Virus record (IMG/VR): IMGVR_UViG_3300031344_000200
Span: 1-52,608 of that record
Direction: 5' to 3' (one strand)
Source of the DNA: a virus
Length of the DNA stretch: 52,608 nt
Below are positions 1 to 7,879 of the stretch, in pieces. The notes under the pieces are model-generated. The model was given only the letters and a program-made list of their open reading frames with translations, was not told the origin of the DNA and searched no databases. The position numbers were made by a program, and so were the translations under genes. Each line of letters opens with the position of its first letter. Position 1 is the stretch's first letter.

Positions 1-232
1 GCAAACGACTGTATGATAATTTAAGATGTCCTTGACGATGTAATTCATCAACTACTTCAATCAAAGCCATTTGTTTGATGTAGTAAAGTTCCTGAATCTG
101 TGGCCATAAAGCTTCCATAAATGCTTCAAAGCGGGCCTTTCGCTTGATACCACTAATCTGACCCGGCGACAATTTTTGTTCTTTATTGTCCGCAGAAGAA
201 GTTATGCCGCTCACCGACTGATCATAACCCAC
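1..232 (-). CDS. Partial gene at window edge, unknown function
   Basis: The 3' part lies outside the window. About 77 codons are visible from a GTG at 232. They give a charged, mostly helical soluble protein with an aromatic stretch (EALWPQIQELYYIKQ). Codon use is clearly richer in A and T than in the following genes, which hints at recent transfer. The start is uncertain: the GTG follows a G-rich stretch and the upstream gene ends 14 nt away. No family was recognised. Confidence 0.6.
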   Translation of the reverse strand, partial: MGYDQSVSGITSSADNKEQKLSPGQISGIKRKARFEAFMEALWPQIQELYYIKQMALIEVVDELHRQGHLKLSYSRL

Positions 233-245
233 CCCCGGGTGAAGG

Positions 246-503
246 TCAATTCTGTTGCTTCTTCAGGTAGTCTTGTGCGACCTGCGTGGTGTCACTAGTG
301 ATGAAGCGGCGCCCGTCTGCCAGCGTGAACAGCAACACGGGCTGCGAAGGTTGCTGCGAGACGGCGGCGACGAAGCGTTGACACTTTGACAACAACAAGT
401 GTTCACCGATGTCAGCGTAGGGCACGTCAGCGCGGACGATGATGTTGTGACCGTTGAGTTCGTAGAAGACGGCGTCGCTTAGATCGAGGTATTCTTTGGT
501 CAC
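246..503 (-). CDS. Hypothetical small protein
   Basis: 85 aa, soluble, unknown function. The GTG start overlaps the stop of the upstream gene as GTGA, the coupling used throughout this window, and this decides the start. Alternating hydrophobic residues (GHNIIVRADV, QPVLLFTLADGRRF) suggest a small beta-rich fold. It is the penultimate visible gene of an operon running down from the glycosyltransferase genes. Confidence 0.75.
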   Translation of the reverse strand: MTKEYLDLSDAVFYELNGHNIIVRADVPYADIGEHLLLSKCQRFVAAVSQQPSQPVLLFTLADGRRFITSDTTQVAQDYLKKQQN

Positions 504-862
504 GTGTCCTCTACGTCGACATGATCAGCTAACACTTTCATGGTTGTACTTGCCACGTTTTTGGTCACCACGACGCGTTGATCATTGATGTGTAACAATA
601 CGTGTTGCTCATAACGCTTGACTGCGTCGATTGCCTTTGTTTGCGCCACACCGTCCTTGATGGCTTGTGCCAACACATCATCGCGTGACAATGGTTCAAG
701 TTGTTCGATGCGAACTGAATTAGTAGTCGGATTCTTGCTCCACTCGTCAGTGATGAAGCTGTACGTGTGTTCCTCAAGCAGGTCATAGATCCGCCTATAC
801 GTGTCACTATCGCGCGACAACACAGTCTTAGGCGTCGCCCTTTCATTTACGTGCTTGACCAT
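500..862 (-). CDS. Hypothetical protein
   Basis: 120 aa from ATG 862 (MVKHVNER), 8 nt after the stop of the glycosyltransferase gene. The open frame extends further upstream but would overlap that gene. The protein is charged and helical in the middle, with a beta-like C-terminus (QHVLLHINDQRVVVTK). No family was recognised. The following gene overlaps its stop by 4 nt, so the two are probably co-translated. Confidence 0.75.
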   Translation of the reverse strand: MVKHVNERATPKTVLSRDSDTYRRIYDLLEEHTYSFITDEWSKNPTTNSVRIEQLEPLSRDDVLAQAIKDGVAQTKAIDAVKRYEQHVLLHINDQRVVVTKNVASTTMKVLADHVDVEDT

Positions 863-870
863 GAATAACA

Positions 871-2169
871 CTACACCTTCGTGAACAGTTCTACATAGCG
901 GACGCCAACCCGAGCCCAAGTGTTGTCGTTCAAGTAAGCTAGTTGCCGATCGACCTGCACTTTGCGAGCGATCGGATTGGAGAACATCGCGTCAAGAGCA
1001 TCGGCGATCTGTTCAGGGGTGTCTGCTTTCAACGTCGGCAAGTCGCTGAAGTGATTGACACTCGTAGTGACGATGGGTGCCATCTTCGACATCGCCAGCC
1101 GCGCGGCGCCCGAGGCACCGAAGACTTCGTGTTCCGGGTGACTGATGTAGGGAAACAGGATCGCCTGATTCGTCCGCATGTAGGAGTCAAGCGAAGTGTC
1201 GCTTTGGTAACCCCGGATGATTGCCACGTTGTTATGGAGATCGAGGTCATCGACGAGGTGCATCAATTCGTCGTAATAGACCTGGTGATCGATCAAGTTG
1301 TAAGGCGACTCGCTGAACAACGCGGTGAAGAAGACGTCGGGGTACCTGCGCCGCAGCACGTCGGTCGCCTTGATCGCCAGCTCAAACCCCTTGTATCTAA
1401 AGCCAAATCCGAATTGCATTAGCGTTCGATCTGACTTATAGAAATTCCACAGGCGCTCAACGTCAGTGACTGGAGCACACCCGTGTGGGATGACATAGAC
1501 CTCACCGGGCACCCCCTTCTCCTCTTTCAACACTCGCTTGGCGCCCTCGAGGTGCACCACGATCTCGGGGATCGCCGCCTCGACGATCGTCTTGTCACGG
1601 TGTCGAAACACACTGTGCATCGTCACAATGACGCGGTAGTTGCTCAACTGGCTCATCAGCGACAGCCAGTGTCCTGCGTTGGGCCACAGGCCAAATTCGT
1701 GTTGAATTAGCACCACGTCAGGTTCATAGTCCTTGATCGCCTTCACCAGCTCGGCCAGCGGCTCGCCCCTCCGCCAGCACGCCAGCACCTTCTCAGGTGG
1801 GACAGCGACGTCGCCGATGACGTTGGTGGGCCCAGTGGGTTGCTCATTCTTCTCGATGAACAGCTTGAAGTCGCCGACGTGTTTGGCGATTTCGGGCCAC
1901 AGGTTCTCGCTGTACGTGGCAATGCCGCACCGCATCTTCCAGTTGCCGACCAGCGCCAACTTCAACGCACTGGCGGTGCCGGGTGAGCCCCGTCGCGGTT
2001 GTACCTTGCCGCCGCGCACCCGAAAGTGTGTGATCAACATGGCGGTGTCGACGTCAGCGTGGACGTCTGGTACTTCAACGACTTCGGTGTCGACAGCATC
2101 GGGAGCCACGATGGGGGCACTGGAGACTGCATAGATGCTGCCTCTTCGTGATGCAACGAACCTGTTCAT
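871..2169 (-). CDS. Glycosyltransferase, GT4/GT-B type
   Basis: 432 aa. A disordered N-terminus of about 60 residues precedes a GT-B-like protein. LALVGNWKMRCGIATYSENL is the typical N-terminal Rossmann start with the glycine loop. PDVVLIQHEFGLW and VIVTMHSVFRHRD are N-domain strands. YVIPHGCAPV opens the C-domain, and HPEHEVFGASGAARLAMSKM is the nucleotide-sugar binding EX7E-like region. It probably transfers a sugar from an NDP-sugar in the cytoplasm. The ATG overlaps the stop of the pyruvyltransferase gene as ATGA, so both likely act on one glycan. Confidence 0.85.
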   Translation of the reverse strand: MNRFVASRRGSIYAVSSAPIVAPDAVDTEVVEVPDVHADVDTAMLITHFRVRGGKVQPRRGSPGTASALKLALVGNWKMRCGIATYSENLWPEIAKHVGDFKLFIEKNEQPTGPTNVIGDVAVPPEKVLACWRRGEPLAELVKAIKDYEPDVVLIQHEFGLWPNAGHWLSLMSQLSNYRVIVTMHSVFRHRDKTIVEAAIPEIVVHLEGAKRVLKEEKGVPGEVYVIPHGCAPVTDVERLWNFYKSDRTLMQFGFGFRYKGFELAIKATDVLRRRYPDVFFTALFSESPYNLIDHQVYYDELMHLVDDLDLHNNVAIIRGYQSDTSLDSYMRTNQAILFPYISHPEHEVFGASGAARLAMSKMAPIVTTSVNHFSDLPTLKADTPEQIADALDAMFSNPIARKVQVDRQLAYLNDNTWARVGVRYVELFTKV

Positions 2170-3125
2170 GTGTGCCCACTCTTTCTTCCGCCGGTGACGA
2201 CGCTGATGATCTGATCGACCATGTCATCGTACACCTTGCGCGGGACACGGTGCGGCGCGATGGGCGTGGTGCGAGCCAATTCCAGTGCATCCGTCAGCAT
2301 GTCTTTATTCATGGCGTGGTATGCCAAGTGCTGGCCTCGGTGTGGTTGCGCGAGCTTCAATTTGTCGTGGTGGGCGATGCTGACGTAGGGCACCCCCGCC
2401 AGTTCTGACAGGATGATGCCGTGATAACGCTGCGTGACAACACACTCAAAGTGTCGCATCAAGCGAGTGATCGACAGGTCAGTCGCTGCATACGTCCACA
2501 GGCGAGGCGCTCGTCGCAGCATCCTGCCCATCAGCTCGGCCGCAGGCCATGCGTCCTGCTTCTGTTCGCCGTTGCACATCAGCAGGAAGGAGACGGGCAC
2601 GCCGCGATCGATGAACTGATCGAGGCACTGTGCCACCTCGTTCTTGAAGTGCTCCCACGCCACGTGGGCCCAGTGTGGCTCGGCATGGGTGGGCACCACC
2701 TCAACGTTGGGCACGAAGAGCACGCCCTTGGGCGGGTGGGCCAACGTGCTGAGGTCGGGCTCCAACGCATAGACCAGGTCAGGTACATCGAGCTCCCGAA
2801 AGAAGGTGAGCTCGGCGACGTCGAGTAATTGTTGGTGTACCCGGCCCACCGCCGTCTCGCCGCCCACGCCGACGTAGAAGGTGGGCACTTCACGTGCCAA
2901 CAACGCCGCCAACACTCCGGCATCGATGACGGGATCATCGTAGAGGATGCTGCCACCACCGAACACGACGGCATCGACGCCCACCAATTGTTGGGTACTG
3001 ATGTGATCGACGAAGCGCAGGTCGACGCTCTTGGGCTCAAAGATGACGCGGAGTGCCTGCTTCATCAGCTCATCGCCGACGTTTTGCTTGTTGAACCAGC
3101 CGTAGACAAGGAAGGTGAGGCTCAT
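2166..3125 (-). CDS. Polysaccharide pyruvyl transferase family protein
   Basis: 319 aa. The N-terminus YGWFNKQNVGDELMKQAL and the following VDAVVFGGGSILYDD match the CsaB/WcaK pyruvyltransferase family. Those enzymes add a pyruvate ketal from phosphoenolpyruvate to sugar residues. QRYHGIILSELAGVPYVSIAHHDK near residue 245 is the conserved C-domain substrate loop. Length is normal for the family. It precedes and overlaps the glycosyltransferase gene. A role in decorating a host or viral surface glycan is inferred. Confidence 0.85.
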   Translation of the reverse strand: MSLTFLVYGWFNKQNVGDELMKQALRVIFEPKSVDLRFVDHISTQQLVGVDAVVFGGGSILYDDPVIDAGVLAALLAREVPTFYVGVGGETAVGRVHQQLLDVAELTFFRELDVPDLVYALEPDLSTLAHPPKGVLFVPNVEVVPTHAEPHWAHVAWEHFKNEVAQCLDQFIDRGVPVSFLLMCNGEQKQDAWPAAELMGRMLRRAPRLWTYAATDLSITRLMRHFECVVTQRYHGIILSELAGVPYVSIAHHDKLKLAQPHRGQHLAYHAMNKDMLTDALELARTTPIAPHRVPRKVYDDMVDQIISVVTGGRKSGHT

Positions 3126-3129
3126 GACC

Positions 3130-3441
3130 TCACTCTATCTCAAACACCTTCCAATTGATCGTGCGTGCACATGACACGCGCCAATTGATCTTCAGGTACA
3201 GCTCGCCACGGTGACGCTCGATCGTCTCCCACGACAGCTCATCAGGCGCTGATGAGCTGCAGGGCGGGCACGGGGGATCGTCGGCACTAAACGCAACATA
3301 GACGGCTTCAATCGATCTCACCAGCAATGCACGGCTACGTCGCAGTCGTTCTTCAATGATGACATGGCCATGGCCGGTGACCAGCAAATTACCGTGGCCC
3401 AGCACGCGTTGCTTTGGGTGGGGGTAGTGCCGATCGTCCAT
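3130..3441 (-). CDS. Hypothetical protein, paralogue of the next gene upstream
   Basis: 103 aa from ATG 3441, preceded by TAAGG. It aligns along its whole length with the C-terminal two thirds of the gene at 3446-3910: shared LLVTGHGHVIIEE versus VLVTGSGELIIDE, a proline/cysteine patch (PPCPPC versus PPPC), and YLKINWRV versus KLKIEWRV. The pair is therefore a tandem duplication. Function unknown. It lacks the glycine-rich N-terminus of its paralogue. Confidence 0.75.
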   Translation of the reverse strand: MDDRHYPHPKQRVLGHGNLLVTGHGHVIIEERLRRSRALLVRSIEAVYVAFSADDPPCPPCSSSAPDELSWETIERHRGELYLKINWRVSCARTINWKVFEIE

Positions 3442-3445
3442 TGCC

Positions 3446-3910
3446 TTAGACCGGGAAGTAGATCCGCCAGGTGAGGAAACGCGCAGCCGCCACTCGCCAC
3501 TCAATCTTCAACTTGAGTTCTTCGTGGCGTTGTTTCGGATCGATGTGAGTGTCGTCATGGACGTGCTTAAAACACAGCGTCCAATCGCACTCATCGGGCA
3601 AACCACCAGCGCAGGGAGGCGGTGCAGGTGCGTTCGGGTCAAACTCAATGACGATGTAGATGTCGGGGTTTTCGAGGATCGTCTTGATCGCCGGCAACAC
3701 CTCGTCAATGATGAGTTCGCCTGAACCAGTGACCAGCACTGTGCCCGATGCAAAGAGCCGCGTGGCGGGTTTTGATCGAGGCGGGAAGCTCACTCCGTCC
3801 ACACTCGGCGCCGGCCCACCGTACATCTTCCTGAAAACAGCGCCAGCAAAGCCTGCGCCAGCACTGATGCCAAGGAAGCCGGCACCAATGAGATCGGACA
3901 TAGAAAACAT
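3446..3910 (-). CDS. Hypothetical protein with glycine/alanine-rich N-terminus
   Basis: 154 aa. Residues 5-35 are small and hydrophobic (IGAGFLGISAGAGFAGAVF), which suggests a membrane-inserting or packed helix. The rest is beta-rich with LVTGSGELIIDE and a Pro/Cys patch. It is duplicated, without the N-terminus, in the neighbour at 3130-3441. The gene begins an operon leading to the pyruvyltransferase and glycosyltransferase. A possible promoter lies directly upstream (CTAACT, then AGTTAAGATC, then ATG), but its -35 is poor. Confidence 0.75.
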   Translation of the reverse strand: MFSMSDLIGAGFLGISAGAGFAGAVFRKMYGGPAPSVDGVSFPPRSKPATRLFASGTVLVTGSGELIIDEVLPAIKTILENPDIYIVIEFDPNAPAPPPCAGGLPDECDWTLCFKHVHDDTHIDPKQRHEELKLKIEWRVAAARFLTWRIYFPV

Positions 3911-3961
3911 GATCTTAACTAGTTAGCCGCGTCGCCAATCATCCACACAAAGCGACTATAG

Positions 3962-4183
3962 TTACGGTGCGCCGATGACGTCAAAGCGCATGGCCTCGAG
4001 TTCCACCGATGCCAAGATCGCCGACAGCGACACGTGTTGATCAACCGTCAGCTCGCGCGTGGCCAGCGCTTTTTGTGCCTCGGCGATGAACAGGTCGAGG
4101 CCAACACGAGCATCGACCAAACGCATCCGGACCGACGCCAATTTCCGGGGCAATCCCACCAATTCGGTGCTCAAGGTTTCCAT
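3962..4183 (-). CDS. Hypothetical small helical protein
   Basis: 73 aa, predicted helical (LASVRMRLVDARVGLDLFIA), unknown function. An upstream GTG at 4207 is in frame. However, the promoter at 4191-4219 places the -10 hexamer 7 nt before ATG 4183, so ATG 4183 is preferred as the start of a leaderless message. It is a single-gene transcription unit. Confidence 0.75.
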   Translation of the reverse strand: METLSTELVGLPRKLASVRMRLVDARVGLDLFIAEAQKALATRELTVDQHVSLSAILASVELEAMRFDVIGAP

Positions 4184-4190
4184 GGGCTCC

Positions 4191-4219
4191 ATCTTAGGCC
4201 ATGTCACCGGCGGCTTGCA
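4191..4219 (-). promoter_or_regulatory. Leaderless-type promoter
   Basis: -35 TGCAAG, 17-nt spacer, -10 TAAGAT, then 7 nt to ATG 4183. Confidence 0.75.
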
Positions 4220-4230
4220 CCGTCTCTGCG

Positions 4231-5181
4231 CTAGGTGCTCACCAATTTATCGTGGATGCCCACCACCGGGCCCTGTGCCAACAACAGCCTGAGGCCCTCG
4301 GTCGCGTACCACTGTGCATCGTGGCCCGTGGGCAAGGTGCCCACCCGCAGCATCTGCTCGAGCCCGTCGCGGACGAGGTTCAACGCGGGGCCCACGGGCA
4401 GCACCCGACGTTCGATGATGAGGCCCATCGTGCCCTTGGGTAGCTTCGGCGCCGCATCAGCCGCGAGCACTGCCCGCACCCGTGCTTCGAGCTCATCGCC
4501 GCGGCGAACACAGTTGGCGCGTTTCGTCGGGTTCTTGGTCGTCAGGTCGGCGCGTGACAACTGCATCAGGCGCTCAAAGCCCTCGAGCCCGCCGACGTCG
4601 ACGAGCAGGCGCCTGACCCCCGAGTCGGTCCACGTTTTCTTGTAACCCGCGGGCCGCAGGTGGTTCAACACCAAGCTGCGGACAGTCGAGAACAGTGCAC
4701 CGTCGTCACCAAACAGGCCGAGGCGTAGCTCGACGTTGAGGACGAGGCGTGCGCCGACGACGTCGTGGTTGTGAAAGGTGACCTTGCGACCGTCGAACTT
4801 GCGGGTCAGCGCCTTGCCGACATCGTGGAAGAGCGCAGAATACCTCAGTTCCACCACGGCAGGCACGCCCATCACCACGTTCTGTGTGTGCGTCCACACG
4901 TCCTTGTGCAGCGTGGAGGCGGGGTCATCGCCCAAGTCCTTGATCGCCACCAACTCTGGCAACAAGGCGTTCAGCGCACCCGACTTCATCAACAGGTCGA
5001 GGCCGTCATCGGCGTGAACACCGCACATCAGTCGATCGAGGATCTGACGCACCTTGTCGGGGTCACGCCGCCACATCGCCTCATAGTCACCCGAGGTGAA
5101 GACGTGCGGGACGAGGACGTCGGAGGGCGCGCCTTCGTCGCTAGCACGTGCACACAGTTCGAGGACTTCGATGGGATCCAT
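4231..5181 (-). CDS. HD-domain phosphohydrolase, CCA-adding enzyme HD-like
   Basis: 316 aa. The core HKDVWTHTQNVV...RYSALFHDVGK...FHNHDVVGARL gives the H...HD...H metal-ligand pattern. Its arrangement resembles the HD domain found after the nucleotidyltransferase of tRNA CCA-adding enzymes. The nucleotidyltransferase domain itself is absent: the protein starts about 90 residues before the first histidine. Likely a metal-dependent phosphohydrolase on nucleotides or RNA ends; the substrate is unknown. It is transcribed alone from a canonical leaderless promoter. Confidence 0.8.
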   Translation of the reverse strand: MDPIEVLELCARASDEGAPSDVLVPHVFTSGDYEAMWRRDPDKVRQILDRLMCGVHADDGLDLLMKSGALNALLPELVAIKDLGDDPASTLHKDVWTHTQNVVMGVPAVVELRYSALFHDVGKALTRKFDGRKVTFHNHDVVGARLVLNVELRLGLFGDDGALFSTVRSLVLNHLRPAGYKKTWTDSGVRRLLVDVGGLEGFERLMQLSRADLTTKNPTKRANCVRRGDELEARVRAVLAADAAPKLPKGTMGLIIERRVLPVGPALNLVRDGLEQMLRVGTLPTGHDAQWYATEGLRLLLAQGPVVGIHDKLVST

Positions 5182-5187
5182 GGTTCC

Positions 5188-5216
5188 ATCCTAAACCGGT
5201 GGTGGGTGTTCTTGCA
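5188..5216 (-). promoter_or_regulatory. Leaderless-type promoter
   Basis: -35 TGCAAG, 17-nt spacer, -10 TAGGAT, then 6 nt to ATG 5181 of the HD-domain gene. Confidence 0.8.
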
Positions 5217-5217
5217 C

Positions 5218-6156
5218 TCACGCGTCGGGATCGGTCAGCAAGTTCACACCGTGTTCGGTCCATGTTACATCATCTTTGAACAGGTCGTTGACGTGTGTCT
5301 TGTTGTCGGCGTACCAGTCAAGCGCAATCTTACGAGCGCGCGTCTTCTCGCCCGCTCCCAACGCACGCATCAGCGATAACAGCAACTTGTCACTATCGTC
5401 AAATCCATGACGTGCATTGCGTAGCATGGCGCTGAAGTCAGAGGCCTCGACGGCCTTGCGACCCGTCTTGTCAGGATCGGCAAAGGCCGCTCCAAAGCCC
5501 TGTTCGCCGACGATGCGGATCCAAGCCCTGGTACGCTTCTCATCCTTGACGGGTGGGTTGGTAGGGTCGGTGGCAGATGCCACTGCATCATCACCCGCCT
5601 TGATGACTGCATCAAGGTTGAATCCCGGGACAGGCCCCAAGTATGCGGCCCAGCGCCATGGCGCCTCCTTGTAGTCACGCGTTTCCTCAAAGCTCATGTC
5701 GCGGTCAAAACACTGTTTGACGCGTGTTGGGTCGCCCTTGTACATCTCGTAGTAGCGCTTGATGACGGCGGACACGGCAGGACTGACGCTTGTGTCGGGG
5801 ACGATGACGCCCCAGCGTGACAACGCCGTGGCCAACAGCACCATCATCGTGCTAGGATTGTCAGCATAGAGCGTCTTCAACTGCCACACCTGCTTGCCCT
5901 TGACTGGCGACTTCTCGATGCCAACAACGGCTCCGAGCACCTTGGGTAGTTCTGCATCGTGTGCAATCTTGTACGCTGCTTTGACGCTCGTTGACACCGC
6001 GACAAAGTGCGATGCATGACCGTCCTCAGAGCGACTTGAGTCGGTGACGATGCCCTTTCCGTTCGCACCGCGGGTTGCCATGGCCCCGACGTTCAACGCC
6101 TCGAACATCAGTTCGAGGGCGATGAATTCACGTAATTCGCCGAGTCTACGCAACAT
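5218..6156 (-). CDS. Hypothetical protein
   Basis: 312 aa from ATG 6156; an in-frame TTG lies 6 nt upstream. Soluble. The N-terminal third has alternating small and hydrophobic residues (NVGAMATRGANGKGIVTDSS, AVVGIEKSPV). The C-terminal half is helical and charged (KTRARKIALDWYADNK). No signal peptide, membrane segment or catalytic motif was recognised. It ends just upstream of the promoter for the HD-domain gene. Its own promoter is not obvious. Confidence 0.75.
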   Translation of the reverse strand: MLRRLGELREFIALELMFEALNVGAMATRGANGKGIVTDSSRSEDGHASHFVAVSTSVKAAYKIAHDAELPKVLGAVVGIEKSPVKGKQVWQLKTLYADNPSTMMVLLATALSRWGVIVPDTSVSPAVSAVIKRYYEMYKGDPTRVKQCFDRDMSFEETRDYKEAPWRWAAYLGPVPGFNLDAVIKAGDDAVASATDPTNPPVKDEKRTRAWIRIVGEQGFGAAFADPDKTGRKAVEASDFSAMLRNARHGFDDSDKLLLSLMRALGAGEKTRARKIALDWYADNKTHVNDLFKDDVTWTEHGVNLLTDPDA

Positions 6157-6185
6157 GCCCAATAAGTAGCAAGAATTTCATGAAA

Positions 6186-6395
6186 TTACGGCGTCAACCT
6201 CTTCATGATCTTCTCGCGCAGCGCATTCATCTGATCGTAAACATGCACTTCATGCATGTTGCCGCGTAACCTATCGCCGGTCAACATGCACTTTTTCAAC
6301 GTTTCCCACTCGTCGAGCAACGCTTGATCTTCGGCATCATCGGGCTCGAAGTGGATGAGGCCGTCGTTTGTCTGTGTACACTTGATGAGTTTCAT
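6186..6395 (-). CDS. Hypothetical small acidic protein
   Basis: 69 aa. The ATG has a good ribosome binding site (GGAGATCGA). It is separated by 28 nt from the preceding gene at 6424-6720, with which it is probably co-transcribed. Charged, helical, no recognised family. Confidence 0.7.
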   Translation of the reverse strand: MKLIKCTQTNDGLIHFEPDDAEDQALLDEWETLKKCMLTGDRLRGNMHEVHVYDQMNALREKIMKRLTP

Positions 6396-6423
6396 TCGAT
6401 CTCCGTGATCACCTGCACCTGAT

Positions 6424-6720
6424 TTACTTGGTGAAGCGCTGTGCCTCGGCGGCCGCCTCTTCGTTCATCTTCGATTGAGCGGCGACGATGAGGGCAACGT
6501 GTTCAAGGCGAGACAGGCCCAACAGTCCCTCAAGACGCTCGAACGTGGTGTCGAGAATGTAGCGGGCATTGAGGTCCCACTCGCGCTTGAAGCCTTTTTT
6601 CTCGACGTCGGCTTCGGTGCCCGTCGCCCGGACGGTGATGCCGTAGGTCTTGCGTCCGCCGTCGGTGTGGAGGACGTGGATGCCGTTGACGATCGTTGCT
6701 TTTGCCGTCTGCTTTGCCAT
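6424..6720 (-). CDS. Hypothetical protein under palindrome-controlled promoter
   Basis: 98 aa, basic N-terminus (MAKQTAKATIVNGIHVLHTD), beta-rich first half and helical second half. Function unknown. It starts 6 nt after a TAGGAT -10, so the mRNA is probably leaderless. It is one of five genes carrying the 23-bp palindrome upstream of the -35. Confidence 0.8.
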   Translation of the reverse strand: MAKQTAKATIVNGIHVLHTDGGRKTYGITVRATGTEADVEKKGFKREWDLNARYILDTTFERLEGLLGLSRLEHVALIVAAQSKMNEEAAAEAQRFTK

Positions 6721-6726
6721 GATCTA

Positions 6727-6755
6727 ATCCTACCATGGTCAGGGGTGAACTTGCA
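6727..6755 (-). promoter_or_regulatory. Leaderless-type promoter
   Basis: -35 TGCAAG, 17-nt spacer, -10 TAGGAT, then TAGATC and ATG 6720. Confidence 0.85.
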
Positions 6756-6764
6756 CTTGTCTCG

Positions 6765-6787
6765 GGATTACACCTCGGGTACAATTC
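6765..6787 (-). promoter_or_regulatory. 23-bp palindromic operator-like site, copy 1
   Basis: An imperfect palindrome with arms GAATTGTAC and GTGTAATCC when read on the minus strand. It sits 9 nt upstream of the -35 of the 6424-6720 gene. Four further copies (22476, 25877, 33387, 39582) have the same spacing to their promoters. Confidence 0.75.
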
Positions 6788-6835
6788 CACGAGCCGCCCT
6801 AGGATGATGCACTCGAACGAAGGTAGTTTCCCCTA

Positions 6836-7177
6836 TCATAGGTAGCGCCGGCGCGGCTGGCCATGGCCCCGAGCACCTTCGGTCATTCGCCTGGGTCGTG
6901 CAGGAGACGTATGAACAATGGCGATGCTACACAATCCCATACGATCCGGGCCGTCGCCCAGTGGCAACCACGTCATCTCCCACCATGCAAGTCCAAGGCC
7001 GACGCGGAGACTGACCAACAGGTGGACGCCGCCGATCGCCACCGACGACTGCATCTCTGGTGACCACATCATGTCGTCAGCATAGACGAGGTCCCTGCCG
7101 ACGGTATAGACCCACTCGATCAAGTCGCCAGGACGTAGTGTCCCGCCGCCCTTCAGCTCATGTTGAGGTTGTGGCAT
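6836..7177 (-). CDS. LGW-family relative, PGDLIEW subgroup
   Basis: 113 aa. LRPGDLIEWVYTVG at the start and IGGVHLLVSLRVG in the middle define a subgroup shared with 17342-17680 and 34407-34673, where KPGD(M/L)I(E/K)W and IGGV(H/N)LLV recur. The Ser/Arg-rich C-terminus differs from the others. The ATG overlaps the end of the upstream gene by 20 nt. It is last in the operon led by the methyltransferase. Confidence 0.7.
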   Translation of the reverse strand: MPQPQHELKGGGTLRPGDLIEWVYTVGRDLVYADDMMWSPEMQSSVAIGGVHLLVSLRVGLGLAWWEMTWLPLGDGPDRMGLCSIAIVHTSPARPRRMTEGARGHGQPRRRYL

Positions 7178-7439
7178 CGACGTACGCCGACAGCGTGTTC
7201 ACCATGGTCAACATGGCAGCCATCATCTTCTCATTGTCGAAGGCATCCGTGTTAGCTGCATACAGCACGCTCATGCGGCTCATGATGCCGTAGGCAACCC
7301 ACGCCATGGGCCCACCTTCGGTGCTGATGCACAGCGCCTTGTCATAGGTCGTCTGTGCCGACGGCGGGAAGACGGGCACCTTGGGTTGCTTGTGCTTCTG
7401 CATTGCGTCGAGGCGCTTGGCGATGCTCTTGGTGACCAT
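7158..7439 (-). CDS. Hypothetical small protein
   Basis: 93 aa from ATG 7439 (MVTKSIAKRL), which lies 5 nt after the stop of the peptidase-like gene. The longer open frame would overlap that gene. A basic N-terminus is followed by a methionine-rich helical C-terminus (EKMMAAMLTMVNTL). Unknown function. Confidence 0.7.
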   Translation of the reverse strand: MVTKSIAKRLDAMQKHKQPKVPVFPPSAQTTYDKALCISTEGGPMAWVAYGIMSRMSVLYAANTDAFDNEKMMAAMLTMVNTLSAYVDATTST

Positions 7440-7444
7440 GTGAC

Positions 7445-7879
7445 CTACCTCTTGCCGGTGACGACGATGACGCGAAAGTTGCTCTTGCGCCACAGCTTGG
7501 TGTACCTGTTGTTGGGCGCCGGGTCGTTGTGATCGGGCCCGGGATCAATGTACTCTTCTCCGAAGGGATCCCAGACGACGCAGTGGATCCAATTGGGATC
7601 GGGCGGGAACCACGCGAAGGGCACCAGCACCGGGCACCTGAAGTGCCCGTAGGTCCCATGGTGGAAGTGCGCCTTGAAGCCCAACTTGTGAATGACGCGC
7701 AGCATGTGGTGACCGCGCACGCACAGCGTTCGGTTGTCGTCGAAGTCGCGCCGCTTGGGAAAGAACTCGGCTCGCGCTCGACCATAGGTGACGCCGCAGA
7801 CCGTCGCCACCGACGCAATGGCACAACCGTAGTTGTCATCCTGCTCGACGCGGGCCAGCGGAAAGTACCACTGCTTCAC
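7445..7879 (-). CDS. Papain-like cysteine peptidase, C39-like
   Basis: 144 aa from a GTG at 7879 that overlaps the methyltransferase stop as GTGA; a longer frame from 7960 exists but would overlap more deeply. EQDDNYGCAIASVATVCGVTY places the catalytic Cys at 19. WIHCVVWDP gives His 99 and Asp 104, the usual C39-like triad order. It is small with no signal peptide, so it probably acts in the cytoplasm on an unknown substrate. It is co-transcribed with the methyltransferase. Confidence 0.75.
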   Translation of the reverse strand: MKQWYFPLARVEQDDNYGCAIASVATVCGVTYGRARAEFFPKRRDFDDNRTLCVRGHHMLRVIHKLGFKAHFHHGTYGHFRCPVLVPFAWFPPDPNWIHCVVWDPFGEEYIDPGPDHNDPAPNNRYTKLWRKSNFRVIVVTGKR

